Origin: Nannochloropsis oceanica
Taxonomy: Eukaryota; Sar; Eustigmatophyceae; Eustigmatales; Monodopsidaceae
DNA: 64,000 nucleotides
NCBI GenBank assembly: GCA_004519485.1
Contig: CP038135.1
Coordinates: 1-64,000 of the forward strand
Direction of reading: 5' to 3'
A program made the position numbers and the translations under genes. Positions 21,401-30,980 of this stretch are shown one piece after another. The notes beneath the pieces were generated by a model that saw nothing but the letters and a program-made list of their open reading frames with translations, made no database searches and was not told the DNA's origin. Position 1 is the first letter of the stretch. Each line of letters opens with the position of its first letter.

Positions 21401-24400
21401 TATATCCGGGCGACTCGCGGAGCCCGACGGTGCGGAGGGCGTTCAAGCGGGCACGGGCCTCGAGGGGCGAACACGGGCGGCGGCTGCTCGCGAGAGTCCT
21501 GACTGGAGGCAAGCACTGGCCGCACACGACTGCCTCGTCCTCCAACGAACCCAAGGTGGAAATGGAGGTAGTACGACAGTTATGAGTGAAACAGGGGGAG
21601 GGAGTGGTGGTAATGGTCTTTTGGCAGGACCAGCGATCGCTTTGCAAAAGTTGGACTTGGGCCATGTGTTGGGTGCATATCTAGCCGGCCTTGAGACGCG
21701 GGCGCAAGCCAGCCATGAGGCAGCATTGAGGGAGCTAGAGTTTGAGACATCATGGCGTGCCTGCCGCTGGCAAAAGTTTGCGATGGGCGGCAGCATCAGC
21801 TCTAGTGGTGGGTCGAGTCCGCCTTCGGCATTACGGGGACCGCATTTGTTCGTGGCACGGCATTTTCCTCCCTCTGCTGCTGACTCATCCTCCTTGAATT
21901 CTCCGGAAGAGATTTTCGCAAGCGCTACCCCGCCTTCAGAGCTTAACGACGATTGCTCTCTTCGGGCATGGCACCGGGAGGGTCGGGCAGAGGAAGACTT
22001 GGTGGGTGGACCGGCGTTGAGCCTGCTTGGCCGACAGCGGTACCACGAGCATGTCCACGGCGGATTGCGCGCTCTTGCAGCTCAAGACCATGCTGGACTC
22101 GCCTATCACTTGCGGACTGCACGGTTGGGGTTGTTGTCGTGCTTAGCGCAGGAAGTGCCATCTGAGCCGAGTCGATTTTTATCGCCTGTGTTAGCGCGCT
22201 TGCAGTCCTTGCGCGAGATAGAGGAGGTAGCGGCGTTGCAGGTCATGGCTAAGGGCGGAAGCAGCAGCCATACCATGGCCGTGAATGACGACGTGGATTC
22301 TGCAATATCAGCTGTAGCAGGCAGCAGCTGCCTTGCCGACAGCAACGTGGACTTGACGTCAACTCGTATTGGGATTATTCGGCGAGGAGAGGCACATGCC
22401 TTGATTGCTGCATGGCACGCTCGGTCGCGAGGGGCAATGGAGGATGATTTTGAGCTGGTTGAACCTATTCTTGCCGTGCGTGAAATTTTGATCCGTGCGC
22501 TCTGCCCTCCCTTGGACGCGCGCCATGCGCTGGTGCGACATTCGCGCGGTCTTGCGGGTGCTGCACGTGCAGCGGGGAACCTGACTATTGCGGCAAGTGT
22601 GATGGATCGGGTGGAAAGCTTGTTGCTGGCGCCTGGGGCCAACACACCGGGAGCCCTGACTGTAGATCGCTGTGCTTGCAAATTAGAGCAAGCCCGCATT
22701 TTGTGGGCTAAGGGCGAAGCGGACTTGGCGATCCGTTCAGCGGCGGCGTTAGGTCCTGCTTTGGAAGCACTGGAGCGGTCGGCATTGGTGATAGAGCCTC
22801 GGACGCGAGGAATTGAGGTTCAAGCGCGGCAACTTGCGGGGCGATGGATGGCAGCAGCACGTTCCGAGGGCACGCAAGGCATTATTGACAGGCATTTGCG
22901 GCCTGCTGTGGAGCGCGCCGTCGAGGGGGGCGGCACATGCACGCAGCGGCGACGGGCGCACTTAACGCTGGCCAATTTTTTGACTGAGCTTCATCAGCGT
23001 CGCTCGGAGCGCCTCAAGTCCGAGGAGATGGTACGACAAGCTGAGCTGCTGCGGCAACGTAAGACGGAGCTGGAGGCGACTCAAAGAGAGTATGAAGGGG
23101 TGGGCGAAAAAGACCCGAAGCGTAGCGACTTGAGACGGCGAATCGGAGGTTTGAGAAAGGAGCTGGCCTTGGACGAGGCCGATTACAAAGCGCAGGTAAA
23201 CTCATTGTCTGGGCTTTCGCTGGATGCGCTGAAACAATTCCGTTTGGCATTGTGCTTGGAAGGGTTACCAGGCGGTGGTAAGGGAGGAGGAGGAGCAGTA
23301 GGGGAAAGAAGGAGCAGTTATGATGGCCATTGTAGCGCTTGTGTTGATGACGCTGACGGGGAGGAAGAGGAGAAGGACATTGGGGATGATAATGATGACG
23401 ACCTAGGGCCTATCTTTCGGGTGGTGGCGCTGTGGTTCGAGCCGGGCAACGCAGACAATCCAGCCGTGAATGCGGAGATGGCCAAGCTGGTGACTGAGGT
23501 GCCCACATATAAGCTTGTGCCTTTGATTTATCAGATTTTGTCTCGGCTTGGCTCTGGTACACCTGACTTTAGCAGTGCCATAGAGACATTGGTATTTCGG
23601 ATTTGTCGAGATCACCCCCACCACACTCTGTTGCAGCTTTATGCTTTGCGGCACGGGAAACGCTTGAATTCAGCGGCGGCGCGAGATACATATAACTGCA
23701 TGCCCCATTTAGAGGAGAAGGTACAGGCGGCGCAAGGAATCTTGGACCGGCTGATGGCCACTGGGAACTCGATACTGGAGGCGCTGGTCAAGAATACGGA
23801 GCGGCTCTTGGAGGGATACATCGGCCTGGCCTCCATCAAGCGCTCGCAGGAGATGAAGGACACTAAGAGCCTGACATTTGCTTCGCTCACGGCCGAGCCG
23901 GCTCTTGTCCGCAGCTTCCCTGACATTTTGCGGCGCGGCGCTGTGGGACCGGTCTGTGGGACTGGCAGCGGTGTAATCTTGGCAGCCTTACCTGCGGTGG
24001 TGAGCAGGATACCCCGGCTTGATCCATTTGCGCGATACGACGTGCAGGACGGAGACGGAAGCAGCAGCAGCCACATGCATGTGGTGCGGGTGGAGCGTTT
24101 CGAATCCCGCTTCATAAATTCAGACTCGGGTTTAAGTCGGCCCATGATCATAACGTGCTTGGGTACGGACGGACGGAAATATCGACAGGTAATCAAGGCG
24201 GACGATGTGCGCTCGGACGCTATAATGATGCAGGTGTTTGAGACAATGAACACCTTGCTCTCTCGCGACCCCCGCGCCCGCCGGCGCGCCCTGCATATTC
24301 GGACGTATCGCGTCCTGCCCTTGACGCCAGAGAGCGGTGTGCTAGAATTTGTGGAAAATACTAGGAATCTGAGCGGGCTACTGGTAGCTTCGAATGATCG

Positions 24401-25313
24401 GGCCATGGCTTTGCACGAGCGCTATAATGGCGACACGGACTTCACCTCGCGGGAGTGTCGGGAGCTCTTGAAGGCAGCGCGAACGAGCGAGGAACGGCGA
24501 GAGGCTTACCAGACCATCACTCAGAATTTCCACCCAGCGTTCCGCTTCTTCTTCCTGGAGACTTTCCCTGACCCCGCGCTCTGGTATCGGAAGCGCCTGC
24601 ACTACACTCGGTCTGTGGCAGTAAGCTCCATCGTTGGCTATGTCTTGGGCATTGGGGATCGGCACGCGAGCAACATTTTGGTGGATCAGGCGACAGCAGG
24701 TCTCGTCCACATTGATTTTGGCTACACGTTTGAACAGGGAAAAATTTTGCCGCAGCCTGAGACAGTACCCTTCCGGTTGACGCGGGACGTGGTGGACGCG
24801 ATGGGGGTGACGGGCACGGAGGGTGTGTTTCGGCAGTGCTGCAATACGACCATGGCCGTGCTCCGGCAGCATGCCCCGTCTTTACTCACCATTTTGGAAG
24901 TGTGTGTCCATGATCCACTGCACAGTTGGGTGCGCGCAGGCGTGCCGCAGGTACTGGCGGCTGGGGAAGCGGCGGGATTGACGACAGTCTTAAGTGGTAG
25001 TGGTGTCAAGGGCGGGGGAGGCACAGACGAAGGGGACGAGGAGGAGGAAGAAGATGTCGGTCGCCGTCGCAAGGCAGTGTATAAGATGATAGGGCGGATC
25101 GATTCGAGGAAAACGGCGGCCGCCATGGAGATGATGCGGCCAACGAGCGACGCGGAGCGGGCTTTGCTGCGCATTCGGCAGAAGCTGAAGGGGTACGAGG
25201 ACCCAGGAGGGGATGCCATGGGCGTGGAGGGCCACGTCAAGTACCTCATTTCGGAAGCCACTGATCCTGACAACCTGTGCCGCATTTTTGTTGGGTGGAG
25301 CCCGTGGTTATAA
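12429..25313 (+). CDS. ATM: ATM/Tel1 checkpoint kinase, intronless
   Basis: A single 4294-codon frame. The C-terminus is that of the PI3K-related kinase ATM, which signals DNA double-strand breaks and protects telomeres. Visible from residue 3900: the ATP-binding lysine in QVIKADD (about 3923), catalytic loop GIGDRHASN (about 4074-4082), metal site HIDFG (Asp about 4096), then EQGKILPQPETVPFRLTRD and MGVTGTEGVFRQCC, close to animal ATM (EQGKILPTPETVPFRLTRD, GVEGVFRRCC). The last ~32 residues are a FATC domain ending in FVGWSPWL. The N-terminus (DKKEAVRYITEVASDP) resembles the Tel1/ATM TAN motif. Between lie helical HEAT-type and FAT regions broken by Gly/Ser/Glu-rich inserts (for example residues 400-620 and 1300-1420). 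The protein is far longer than human ATM (3056). Start chosen at MAGSRKAM; an in-frame ATG lies 99 bases upstream. All catalytic residues are present, so it should be active. Confidence 0.93.
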   Translation: MAGSRKAMAISSLNEALYALVQPGSRAVDKKEAVRYITEVASDPKRAATILTKAGRWEEVVQTALTYVQDEVRNSKSKRAQQEDVGLFLLGLVRRAPLKEGAWPLVAHVEALVTDALVRIDHTTTAGSALQLLELVLKEPKYCEGLSRRLAEHCLDWLIRSLEDDDEEGGVLGASTATRAKALANLVANYRRDFTSGGDWSGGGSSANGNARLIRMVVRFAGKWAGRHGIAEARKAGVNVFPDVAEEVLTTLNTLLLKYGVDCAPHLTLGEHDLDMSYGEAVLNLALQCCPYMHASKRPTFLEHLRLQLHLARARLALAHPWALDPSDYVSSHLDQMWEVALQDCVGNAGQHARATVHGVGGRKGRGETWLPLEYRERLALVLAAEVLLAMRVKNATSRAGGKQAGKRRRRRPQEGGGPGLGRETTLEMAGDREIAHGTWSRGRGSALGASSQVNKHPRMEPARGSIVGFARGGGGKGGGKFGEEGSTATYSSYLEEQDPVDRILEALGTAFKGNLCSSSSSGRPALGRGPLFMGCGSGGRVGPTQVTQGGGGEGGGITQSTLGSSVGGRGEGAGGGRGGSNSTLAYLQILTAVLENLPVGGEGWVLDGSVQGKGLLDMVALLEGGLASRGEGVLLMWTVAALLALAQVCIRRPAVTASPTQLRAAWSSVLHILLRPDLKCWSTTGRLDVHGLGLGEGVLRLLAIMVRHPVLLGDTDLARARDQLWGLPAFHTVQDSAGSLALLHALLRRGGVLDGPDGVASRLSLGGNIGGRVSCGFLDHSPVEGDWGDYGVEREGESNGAVAVAQRQRRSLPQPGSRVERVGDYLMALVCRQLLLSRATVRDRSKAIFRALAALVDLLEASRYQLSPLGVGENERKGGGGECGGGEEGKPSSSLSSFMVGKLKWSLTSPWRTLAEQQGQRQLTAFLEGGKRNENGDSSISSGSEGDGGESGAVRMHFCLHGQRNLWRGGSIIGSGEAGTSFSLAVATGAAGAAGAAAATAAGAGASIYPRGLSPALQGVTVRSGAVAAVVPKVCSAGGQPLRRRRRGGGSGGGRWGLGAGGGGVAGRGSAPVQVGGVALRVVRHLEALTEAACTSLFGINDSSNGVGITAGSSQGTTSLSIGSALSSTQGAGGDASALSGEGARVALLLLVKTMFVLLAVKLDQATVETGYDWDETMIDALEDFPPGVPRIMSLATRVQELLGRLAECLDRMPWPRLENSSRRRGGGKGGRGANPDEVVEAGALVLDVFSSLLEDLPLTFEGHGYGDLEQVGLWVENGEGGMRSAGWGEERLPREALSVLRFFKKRVDDALTLMLPRGLGEVTAGARGERDEGDGEEEDDLMDDDEDEVFSVAQRHLYASSRTEDDMLMDEEDKDEDDGQEQQQRMQQRQRREKGGRGRGVGVIQRGDCALAYEIAATGRFSARELASYSRVALVIDPNNLYAHRFVKAVSSLLLDEPGLDLARLWHDVFFLLADPEEYVTHLAELQRWVSQDPTAVANSAWRESLSRAVSGSNCTEEGVTVGQEIRLHHLWRMLQHLGSRQSPRWLVEGLAPVQDRLWSSFELVGRKELSWYNRSLETDTRKALFEVSESVRGDNTSRKLFLTCLVHSSRHWDSEVRFSASRALPAVFSVYPNSLSVWEQYRRQGVLSGPGEGPGADEAVDVASLPPNTSSPITPFPIDSLQRRLGQLMAFGTAGRASNKVARLAALVLCRWWGAPAGAPVAGSSSSREAITAAARARAARVVQPMVEVVLSSLAGGLGYPSTASLLQEHLLFLMHEWLVVLRLPLGDFPLHLVLMGGRKRGAHEMIVAYGEAATAIRKRRKGDGLSENGEGEGEEDEKEGDPFEATTARSRDDQEEETENAAARQERLLRAFVRDALPILVPLACLAGGGYSLTYRLELLDSLALAAGLPSKELLQRQKLMFAINEGEGLQIEACPRKDRQQSRQQQQQSVVLREGRVADVLETHMVELKALELLLLAESSLHNAAAAQLADLQAFLCRCLPKAKKEDLESGLGLDVARYPQDVVVAMIDMLGPEPPALPPASSNTTSGNSALYTLKPAALGPALQALAERVLYAPRLPATASGEGGGGEVGKEGLQMVDLTVLWSQCNPVELLLHLKVRLAQTTSPAHARRLLELTKELLSMLGRAGQEPAVLYIGLHLLLWALERHPDTLTLPGLDLLETYLDATLSDTSGSSSSGGGVGRLGPHMGALVVSLFTVLVRLRGQRYQHRDGRGKATEQEEEEELLCGGSLFFLSGGERSASKFSEEEGKAIAAKVVGLLKHLVIEERGLKPYLGELDPLPRLGGGGWLGEEDVEHGLEEVRKAIARVTASASGTSSARYRHMGAIDEDRHQQLVVHAKRFAATLVRSTGQGRAGQVTRLVALKALLTRLSPVSAITCQLSSQRSPPKDPGPEVRRLLVPALLALCRGGGEQGRAATATSENDLNGGGSENNSSSSSLEEMAVRIDAARALGALGTVPPCELVLWMPSSNARTSVLPSPASSSRDSIKSTSRRSSGASSATSSTPSSLASPCQVRVGKAIKILLGMITGSDARAVQLAVETLRATLLRPVNNSGEEEYWSAGSAPVPWEIRPWVETVWTSDGEELGFEAQDAGLLRSFARSSSKHSSQAADTVWQWQQREAEEAEAAVASSLSSPLKRAEAARAASAQQQRSNSSTLWSRGAWDPRRWSYEQWITQLVWTLIREGIMTRLSAEKAEEAQEDDEMVAVRRFLIQCGGACRSQPALAEALFPLVLLCLLRLEPKSSLIDSLATGTQFNKGDSMGGRLHQQSSIQHSLTRERVNLHLTRCLQWCLPRAGPRPLQTLIAALVFLRTQSIHEALLHSSLSTGSGSKTSRYRGGVASSSAEADPASQPLRAREAVAAVGGMMGLGLNKLEVVRAALRCGALTAAALYLELHVEDEQQRHQAQANDHSDGSGGACREKIGAGSSCSGRNSNVPTTTKEQTQQHKQEQAALLMNELGEVRSLLLRISGRLAEPDGAEGVQAGTGLEGRTRAAAARESPDWRQALAAHDCLVLQRTQGGNGGSTTVMSETGGGSGGNGLLAGPAIALQKLDLGHVLGAYLAGLETRAQASHEAALRELEFETSWRACRWQKFAMGGSISSSGGSSPPSALRGPHLFVARHFPPSAADSSSLNSPEEIFASATPPSELNDDCSLRAWHREGRAEEDLVGGPALSLLGRQRYHEHVHGGLRALAAQDHAGLAYHLRTARLGLLSCLAQEVPSEPSRFLSPVLARLQSLREIEEVAALQVMAKGGSSSHTMAVNDDVDSAISAVAGSSCLADSNVDLTSTRIGIIRRGEAHALIAAWHARSRGAMEDDFELVEPILAVREILIRALCPPLDARHALVRHSRGLAGAARAAGNLTIAASVMDRVESLLLAPGANTPGALTVDRCACKLEQARILWAKGEADLAIRSAAALGPALEALERSALVIEPRTRGIEVQARQLAGRWMAAARSEGTQGIIDRHLRPAVERAVEGGGTCTQRRRAHLTLANFLTELHQRRSERLKSEEMVRQAELLRQRKTELEATQREYEGVGEKDPKRSDLRRRIGGLRKELALDEADYKAQVNSLSGLSLDALKQFRLALCLEGLPGGGKGGGGAVGERRSSYDGHCSACVDDADGEEEEKDIGDDNDDDLGPIFRVVALWFEPGNADNPAVNAEMAKLVTEVPTYKLVPLIYQILSRLGSGTPDFSSAIETLVFRICRDHPHHTLLQLYALRHGKRLNSAAARDTYNCMPHLEEKVQAAQGILDRLMATGNSILEALVKNTERLLEGYIGLASIKRSQEMKDTKSLTFASLTAEPALVRSFPDILRRGAVGPVCGTGSGVILAALPAVVSRIPRLDPFARYDVQDGDGSSSSHMHVVRVERFESRFINSDSGLSRPMIITCLGTDGRKYRQVIKADDVRSDAIMMQVFETMNTLLSRDPRARRRALHIRTYRVLPLTPESGVLEFVENTRNLSGLLVASNDRAMALHERYNGDTDFTSRECRELLKAARTSEERREAYQTITQNFHPAFRFFFLETFPDPALWYRKRLHYTRSVAVSSIVGYVLGIGDRHASNILVDQATAGLVHIDFGYTFEQGKILPQPETVPFRLTRDVVDAMGVTGTEGVFRQCCNTTMAVLRQHAPSLLTILEVCVHDPLHSWVRAGVPQVLAAGEAAGLTTVLSGSGVKGGGGTDEGDEEEEEDVGRRRKAVYKMIGRIDSRKTAAAMEMMRPTSDAERALLRIRQKLKGYEDPGGDAMGVEGHVKYLISEATDPDNLCRIFVGWSPWL

Positions 25314-25884
25314 TATAGGAGTTTGACGAGGAGGGGAACGAGGATGAGGGAAGGAAATAGGAGTATGGGAGGGAGTAGAGAATAGTTACTAGTGTACACA
25401 ATAATGCCCTTGTGAATGACAATTCGACAGCTAGATAAACAAAGAATATTATAGAGGACAACAGAAAAGTTTGTGCGTTGTTTAAGGGGTGGGCGGGGAC
25501 CAAGTGATAATGGCTTCTCTTGTCCCTCCCTCCTTCCCCTTCCTACTTCTCTCCCTTGCTTTGATTAGCAATAGACTTAGCGTAGCCAGTAGTTTTGAAT
25601 GATTAGAAAATGGGAAGGGAAGGAATAAGTGAAGAATTGATAGAGGGAGGGTGTCAAGAAATGATGTATGAAGAGAAATGAGGCCGCGCAGGAAATAGTG
25701 TTTTACTTCTACGCTCCCATTTCGACGTCATCGCGTGAAGGAGGGCATTGCAGCTTGTGGCGGCTTCTTGACCACCGCAGAATGCACTTGAAGGAACAGA
25801 AATAGTGTGTAGACAAGAGAGCACAACACGCCACGCCAGCATTATCACCTCATGCCTTTGTCAATTCATATCCACCGGACAGGA
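25314..25884. other. Intergenic spacer, ATM to cyclophilin
   Basis: About 570 bases between two plus-strand genes. It is AT-richer than the flanking coding DNA, with GGGA-type purine stretches near 25360 and 25615. No gene or RNA is seen. The short frame from 25852 joins that of the cyclophilin and is treated as leader. Confidence 0.4.
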
Positions 25885-26998
25885 ATGAAACATTCTTCCT
25901 CCGCCACCTTTCTTCTCGTCGCTTGCCTCGTGGTCCTTCACAGCGCCTCTGCCTTCATGTTGCCCCGTGCTTCCGTCTTGGCTTTCCAGCGCGTAGGACC
26001 CTCCATCGCTCGTGCCCCAGCCCATGCTGCCGGCCGCCGTATGATGCTCTCCCGCAGCCTGGCCATGGCCGCGAACCCCAAGGTAAGGTTTGGATTGTAG
26101 TGAAGAAAAGAGAAAAGCGGTCAGATGGACTGCAAAGATACTTAAACCGACTTCCGTCCTCTCCCCTTGCCTCACTTGCACTGTCTTAAGGTGTACTTTG
26201 ACATCGAGATTGGTGGGGAGAAGACCGGCCGCATCATCATGGAGCTTGCTGCCGACGTAGCCCCCAAGACTGCCGGTAAGTGCCAAAACAAATCCCTCAG
26301 TCTGCGACCTCTCCGTTTACCCCGTTCCTTCGACTCGTTCCACCCCCAAGGTCTCACCGCCATTACATTTTCATCTTCTCTCAACCACTTCCGGCACACA
26401 AATAATCACACTTCCAACGTGCAGAGAACTTCCGTCAGATCGCTACGGGGGAGGCCGGTTTCACCTATAAGGGCTCGGCCTTCCACCGCGTGATCCCCGA
26501 CTTCATGCTCCAGGGCGGCGACATTACTCGCGGAGACGGCACCGGCGGCCAGTCTATTTACGGACGCACTTTCCCGGACGAGAACTTCACACTCAAGCAT
26601 AAAGGCGTGGGACTCCTGTCTATGGCCAATGCCGGGCCTAACACTAACGGCTCCCAGTTTTTCATCACTACCGTCGAGACCCCTTGGTACTGTAGCTTAC
26701 GGGTTTGGTTTGAGCCACCCTCCATCTGCCCTTATCTGCTTCGTTTATTTCCTTTTTGCCTAGAGTAGTCGGTCATTCAACCATTCACTTCTGTTTCCCT
26801 GGTTGGCATCTTCCCCTTTCCATTGACTTAAAATTTCCCTCCCACAAACACAACTCATGCAGGTTGGACGGACGGCACACCGTGTTCGGGAAGGTAACGG
26901 AAGGCATGGATGTGGTGCGCAAGGTGGAGGCCGTCGGATCCCCCCGTGGCACTCCCAGCAAGAAGGTTGTCATTGCTGACTCAGGCGAGCTGAAATAG
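25885..26998 (+). CDS. Plastid-targeted cyclophilin-type peptidyl-prolyl isomerase
   Basis: Exons 25885-26082, 26191-26275, 26425-26686 and 26863-26998 join in frame to 226 residues. The mature part is a classic single-domain cyclophilin: [26 protein letters not shown], then [17 protein letters not shown] with the catalytic Arg and the FMLQGGD loop, [12 protein letters not shown], then [14 protein letters not shown] with the Trp that binds cyclosporin. The N-terminus is a signal peptide ending in SASAF, followed by a basic, Ser/Ala-rich stretch. This is the stramenopile plastid presequence with Phe at +1, so the protein probably folds proteins in the stroma or thylakoid lumen. An ATG 33 bases upstream (25852) is in frame, but the hydrophobic signal starts at MKHSSS. 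Its 3' end faces SF3B6. Confidence 0.92.
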
Positions 26999-27417
26999 AG
27001 CAAGGCATGGGATTCATAGGAACAAACGAAGAGGCGGGAAGGCTGTGTCGTGTCGCGGTGTCTTTCAGCGGGGGCGAAGAAATTAGAAAAGACACCGGCA
27101 GGAGGAGGGGAAAAAAAAGAGGAGAAGGAGATCTTGTTCATCTCGTGGATATGTGTAAGGGTGGTAGTCTGTCTGACTGTGGCATGCCCCGCAGTGGCGC
27201 TGCCCTTAACGTTGAGCGTCAATGCATCCCAAGGATTATTGACAATGAAAAAAAACATGGAATTCAAACACATTTACAACACCCCGAGGATATCTCTTCT
27301 ACACTCCTTCTATACATTATTCTCTCCAAAACTTCGCGCGTTCGATATTTTTTCCTTTTCATTTGATCATCCATGTACATTTTCACCCACATCCTCTTCT
27401 GCTCCTTCGTCTGCTCC
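26999..27417. other. Convergent 3' spacer, cyclophilin/SF3B6
   Basis: About 420 bases between two converging genes, holding both transcript ends. The AT-rich stretch around 27240-27370 is the likely place for the poly(A) sites. No gene is visible. Confidence 0.4.
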
Positions 27418-28080
27418 TCATTTCCCCCTGCCGGCATCGACCATTTTCCGTAGCTCCTCGACCTCTTTCCGTTGCTTCTCCAGGTTCACTCGCTTCTGTT
27501 CCTTCTCTGGGTGAAAGTACAGGACCACCAAATACCGGCCGCATACGTTGAAGCCATTCAAGTGCTCGAGGGCGTCCTTGGCATCGTAAATATCCTCGTA
27601 GATGACAAAGGCCTTGCCGCGATTCTCGTTTGCGGCACCAACGCGGATCTGGGTGTAGGGGGAGGGAAAGGGAGGATGCGGAAACACGAGAAAAGGAGGA
27701 AAGTATTCAGTGCCGTGAGCAAAAGAGGTAGGGGAACCGTGACTCGTTGCCGTAAACCGGAGAAGAGAGCAGAACCAAGGGGCGATACACGCCAACATGC
27801 CCCATTGACCGCGCGAGTCACTCAAATCCGGCAATGATATGCAAAAGTGCAGGAAACTCGCATGTATGGCATCACATCCCTTCACACTCACCCTCCTGCT
27901 GCGTTCTCTCCCTCCCACCCCAAAACTCTCAAGACGTACCTGTCTGATAGGACCGTACTTGCCAAAGATATCGTAAAGTTCGTCCGAAGAGAGTTTAAAG
28001 GGCAGATTACGCACGTACAGGATGCGGGTCACGTCGGGCGACAGGCGGTTCCGCTGCCGGAAGTTAGCGGCGTCGGCCAT
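27418..28080 (-). CDS. SF3B6: Splicing factor SF3B6 (p14), SF3b branch-site subunit
   Basis: Two exons, 27940-28080 and 27418-27648, give 123 residues, matching the family length (human 125). One RRM fold: RILYVRNLPFKLSSDELYDI as RNP2 and helix 1, FGKYGPIRQIRVG across the splice junction, GKAFVIYEDIYDAKDALEHL as RNP1, then GFNVCGRYLVVLYFHPEK. The human protein has RILYIRNLPYKIT, FGKYGPIRQIRVG and GFNVCNRYLVVLYY at these places. It sits in the U2 snRNP SF3b complex and contacts the branch-point adenosine. The intron lies exactly between GPIRQ and IRVG. The 5' end is head-to-head with FabG. Confidence 0.96.
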   Translation of the reverse strand: MADAANFRQRNRLSPDVTRILYVRNLPFKLSSDELYDIFGKYGPIRQVRLESFGVGGRERSRRVSVKGCDAIHASFLHFCISLPDLSDSRGQWGMLACIAPWFCSLLRFTATSHGSPTSFAHGTEYFPPFLVFPHPPFPSPYTQIRVGAANENRGKAFVIYEDIYDAKDALEHLNGFNVCGRYLVVLYFHPEKEQKRVNLEKQRKEVEELRKMVDAGRGK

Positions 28081-28694
28081 CTTTGTTGTGATGTTGGGTG
28101 CGACACGGAAGGAGGAAGGATGGAGGGTGACGATGATGCGTTTGGGTTTTGGTGAGAGCGGGGCAAGGGAGGCTGGTACGGGGGATGAGGCTGGGCAGGG
28201 AGCACTAGCACCCTCTCATGCACTCACAAGCCACACAGCCATAGACAGATGACAAACCCGGCTTATGAGGCCAGGCAACAGACAACAGGACAGGGCGTGA
28301 ACGGGAGAAGCTGGGCGTCTCCGGTCATCATTTATGTCTCAATCTACGTGTCCTCCCTCGTCGCCAAGCCGATCACCAAACAACAGACGAGGCAATTCTG
28401 TCTATCACAAACCACCTACAGCCACCGCTATCGGCTGCGTTATGCCCCCCACCTTACCAAGCAGACATAAAACGCTGCTATTCAGCCCCTTGCCGCTGCG
28501 ATGGGCTTCACAATCCACAACGGGTGGTCCCTCCTTACCGCTGCGACGAGAGACACGAGCAACGTCGCCCGTGACGAGACGCGTCCAAACCCGCGCCAGA
28601 CAAAACTCTCACCCTCTTCACGCCGCCATCCCACGCACTACCTGCGACAGGCTCTAATTCTAAGCCAAGGCTGAACTTGCCCTTCTACGCAGAA
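28081..28694. promoter_or_regulatory. Divergent promoter region, SF3B6/FabG
   Basis: About 610 bases between the start codons of two divergent genes, so both promoters must lie here. The SF3B6 side is rich in GGGA-type purines, whereas the FabG side has repeated ACGAGA/GCGACG motifs. I can identify no TATA box. No other gene is seen. Confidence 0.5.
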
Positions 28695-29993
<1,299 letters not shown>

Positions 29994-30980
29994 GCGAGGA
30001 GGACGAGGGAGGGAGGAAGGAGGGAGAAGGGAGGAAGGGAGGGATCGAGGATTTCATAGGGTGGGTGGATGTGATCGTTATTTGTGCTCTTTGTTTCTTG
30101 CGATGTGCGTGGTAGGTAAAGTGTTATTTGTGCTCTCTTTCTTGAGATGTGCGTGGTAGGTAAAGTGTGTGTGTGTATGTGTGTGTTTGCGTGCATGTTT
30201 GGAACGCTTGGGAGTGATCAGGAGAAGCGAGGGAGGGTAAGGAACGCGGAGCTGTGGCGCTGCCGTCGTGATGGCGGGATTGCGTTTAGCCGAGGACGGG
30301 GGAGGAGACTTTTCCCTTCCTTTTTAAAACACGAAAAGGAAAAAAAAATTGGTCCTTTGCCAATAGCTTAGGGGCAGCAGCGTTCTTGCCCTTCTTTTTA
30401 TTCGATTCGTGGGGTCGATTTCCCAACTTCTTTCCTGCTTGCCGCAATGTCGTTGTCGGCATCAATTTTGGTCGTTTCCTCCTCTGAGGCACCATCGAGT
30501 ACTGGAGCGGGTCATGGGTCTTTATCGCTCCTCTTGCTTGGTTACTTATTAATGTTGAAGATACTCAATTCCCTCATCTTTTCCCCTTACTCCCTCTATT
30601 TCGTCTGCGCCCTCTTCGTTTTTCGTGCTAGTGCGCCCCTTTCGTCTGTCTGCATGATGGAGCTCACTATTTTGACTAGAATTGTAAGGAGGGAAAAGAT
30701 CCAAAGGCCACGTGGCTTCCTCTCCTTCCTCTCCACCCGCCCAAATTACCTGCCATCCATCCCCCTCCAAATGGCCTGTTAACCACAAACCCTGGGCAAG
30801 AAATGAATATAGAGACACGACAAATGATTAAAAGAACCCTTCGCCTTCATTCCTCCCTTCCTTCAGGTCTTTTCGTTGTGTCCTCCCTTCTATCAAATTC
30901 GTTCCAAAATCTATCCACCTAAGAAACAAAAAACCTTCTTTCTTTTCCCCCTCCCATCCTCCCCTCAACCATATTCCGTA
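29994..30980. other. Convergent 3' spacer, FabG/Sec24
   Basis: About 990 bases between two converging stop codons. It contains a GGGA-rich purine stretch at 29998-30050, the tandem repeat at 30078-30167, a GTGT run near 30165-30185 and a minus-strand Lys-rich frame of 69 codons (30286-30495) with no recognised family. The spacer is longer than the other convergent ones here, so a small RNA or small gene is possible but not shown. Confidence 0.4.
30078..30167. repeat. Two-copy tandem repeat, about 45 bp
   Basis: 30078-30123 and 30124-30167 are near-identical copies, each ending in GGTAGGTAAAGTG, in the 3' spacer after FabG. They differ by a two-base indel and a few substitutions. No function is suggested. 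Confidence 0.85.

Noticed and set aside
12360-25235. Many minus-strand and alternate-frame ORFs inside ATM
   Set aside because: GC-rich coding DNA leaves other frames open by chance. The ATM frame is continuous and conserved at the catalytic sites.
30286-30495. Small Lys/Arg-rich minus-strand frame downstream of Sec24
   Set aside because: A 69-codon frame in a 3' spacer, with a second unrelated frame open beside it. No recognised small ribosomal or chromatin protein.
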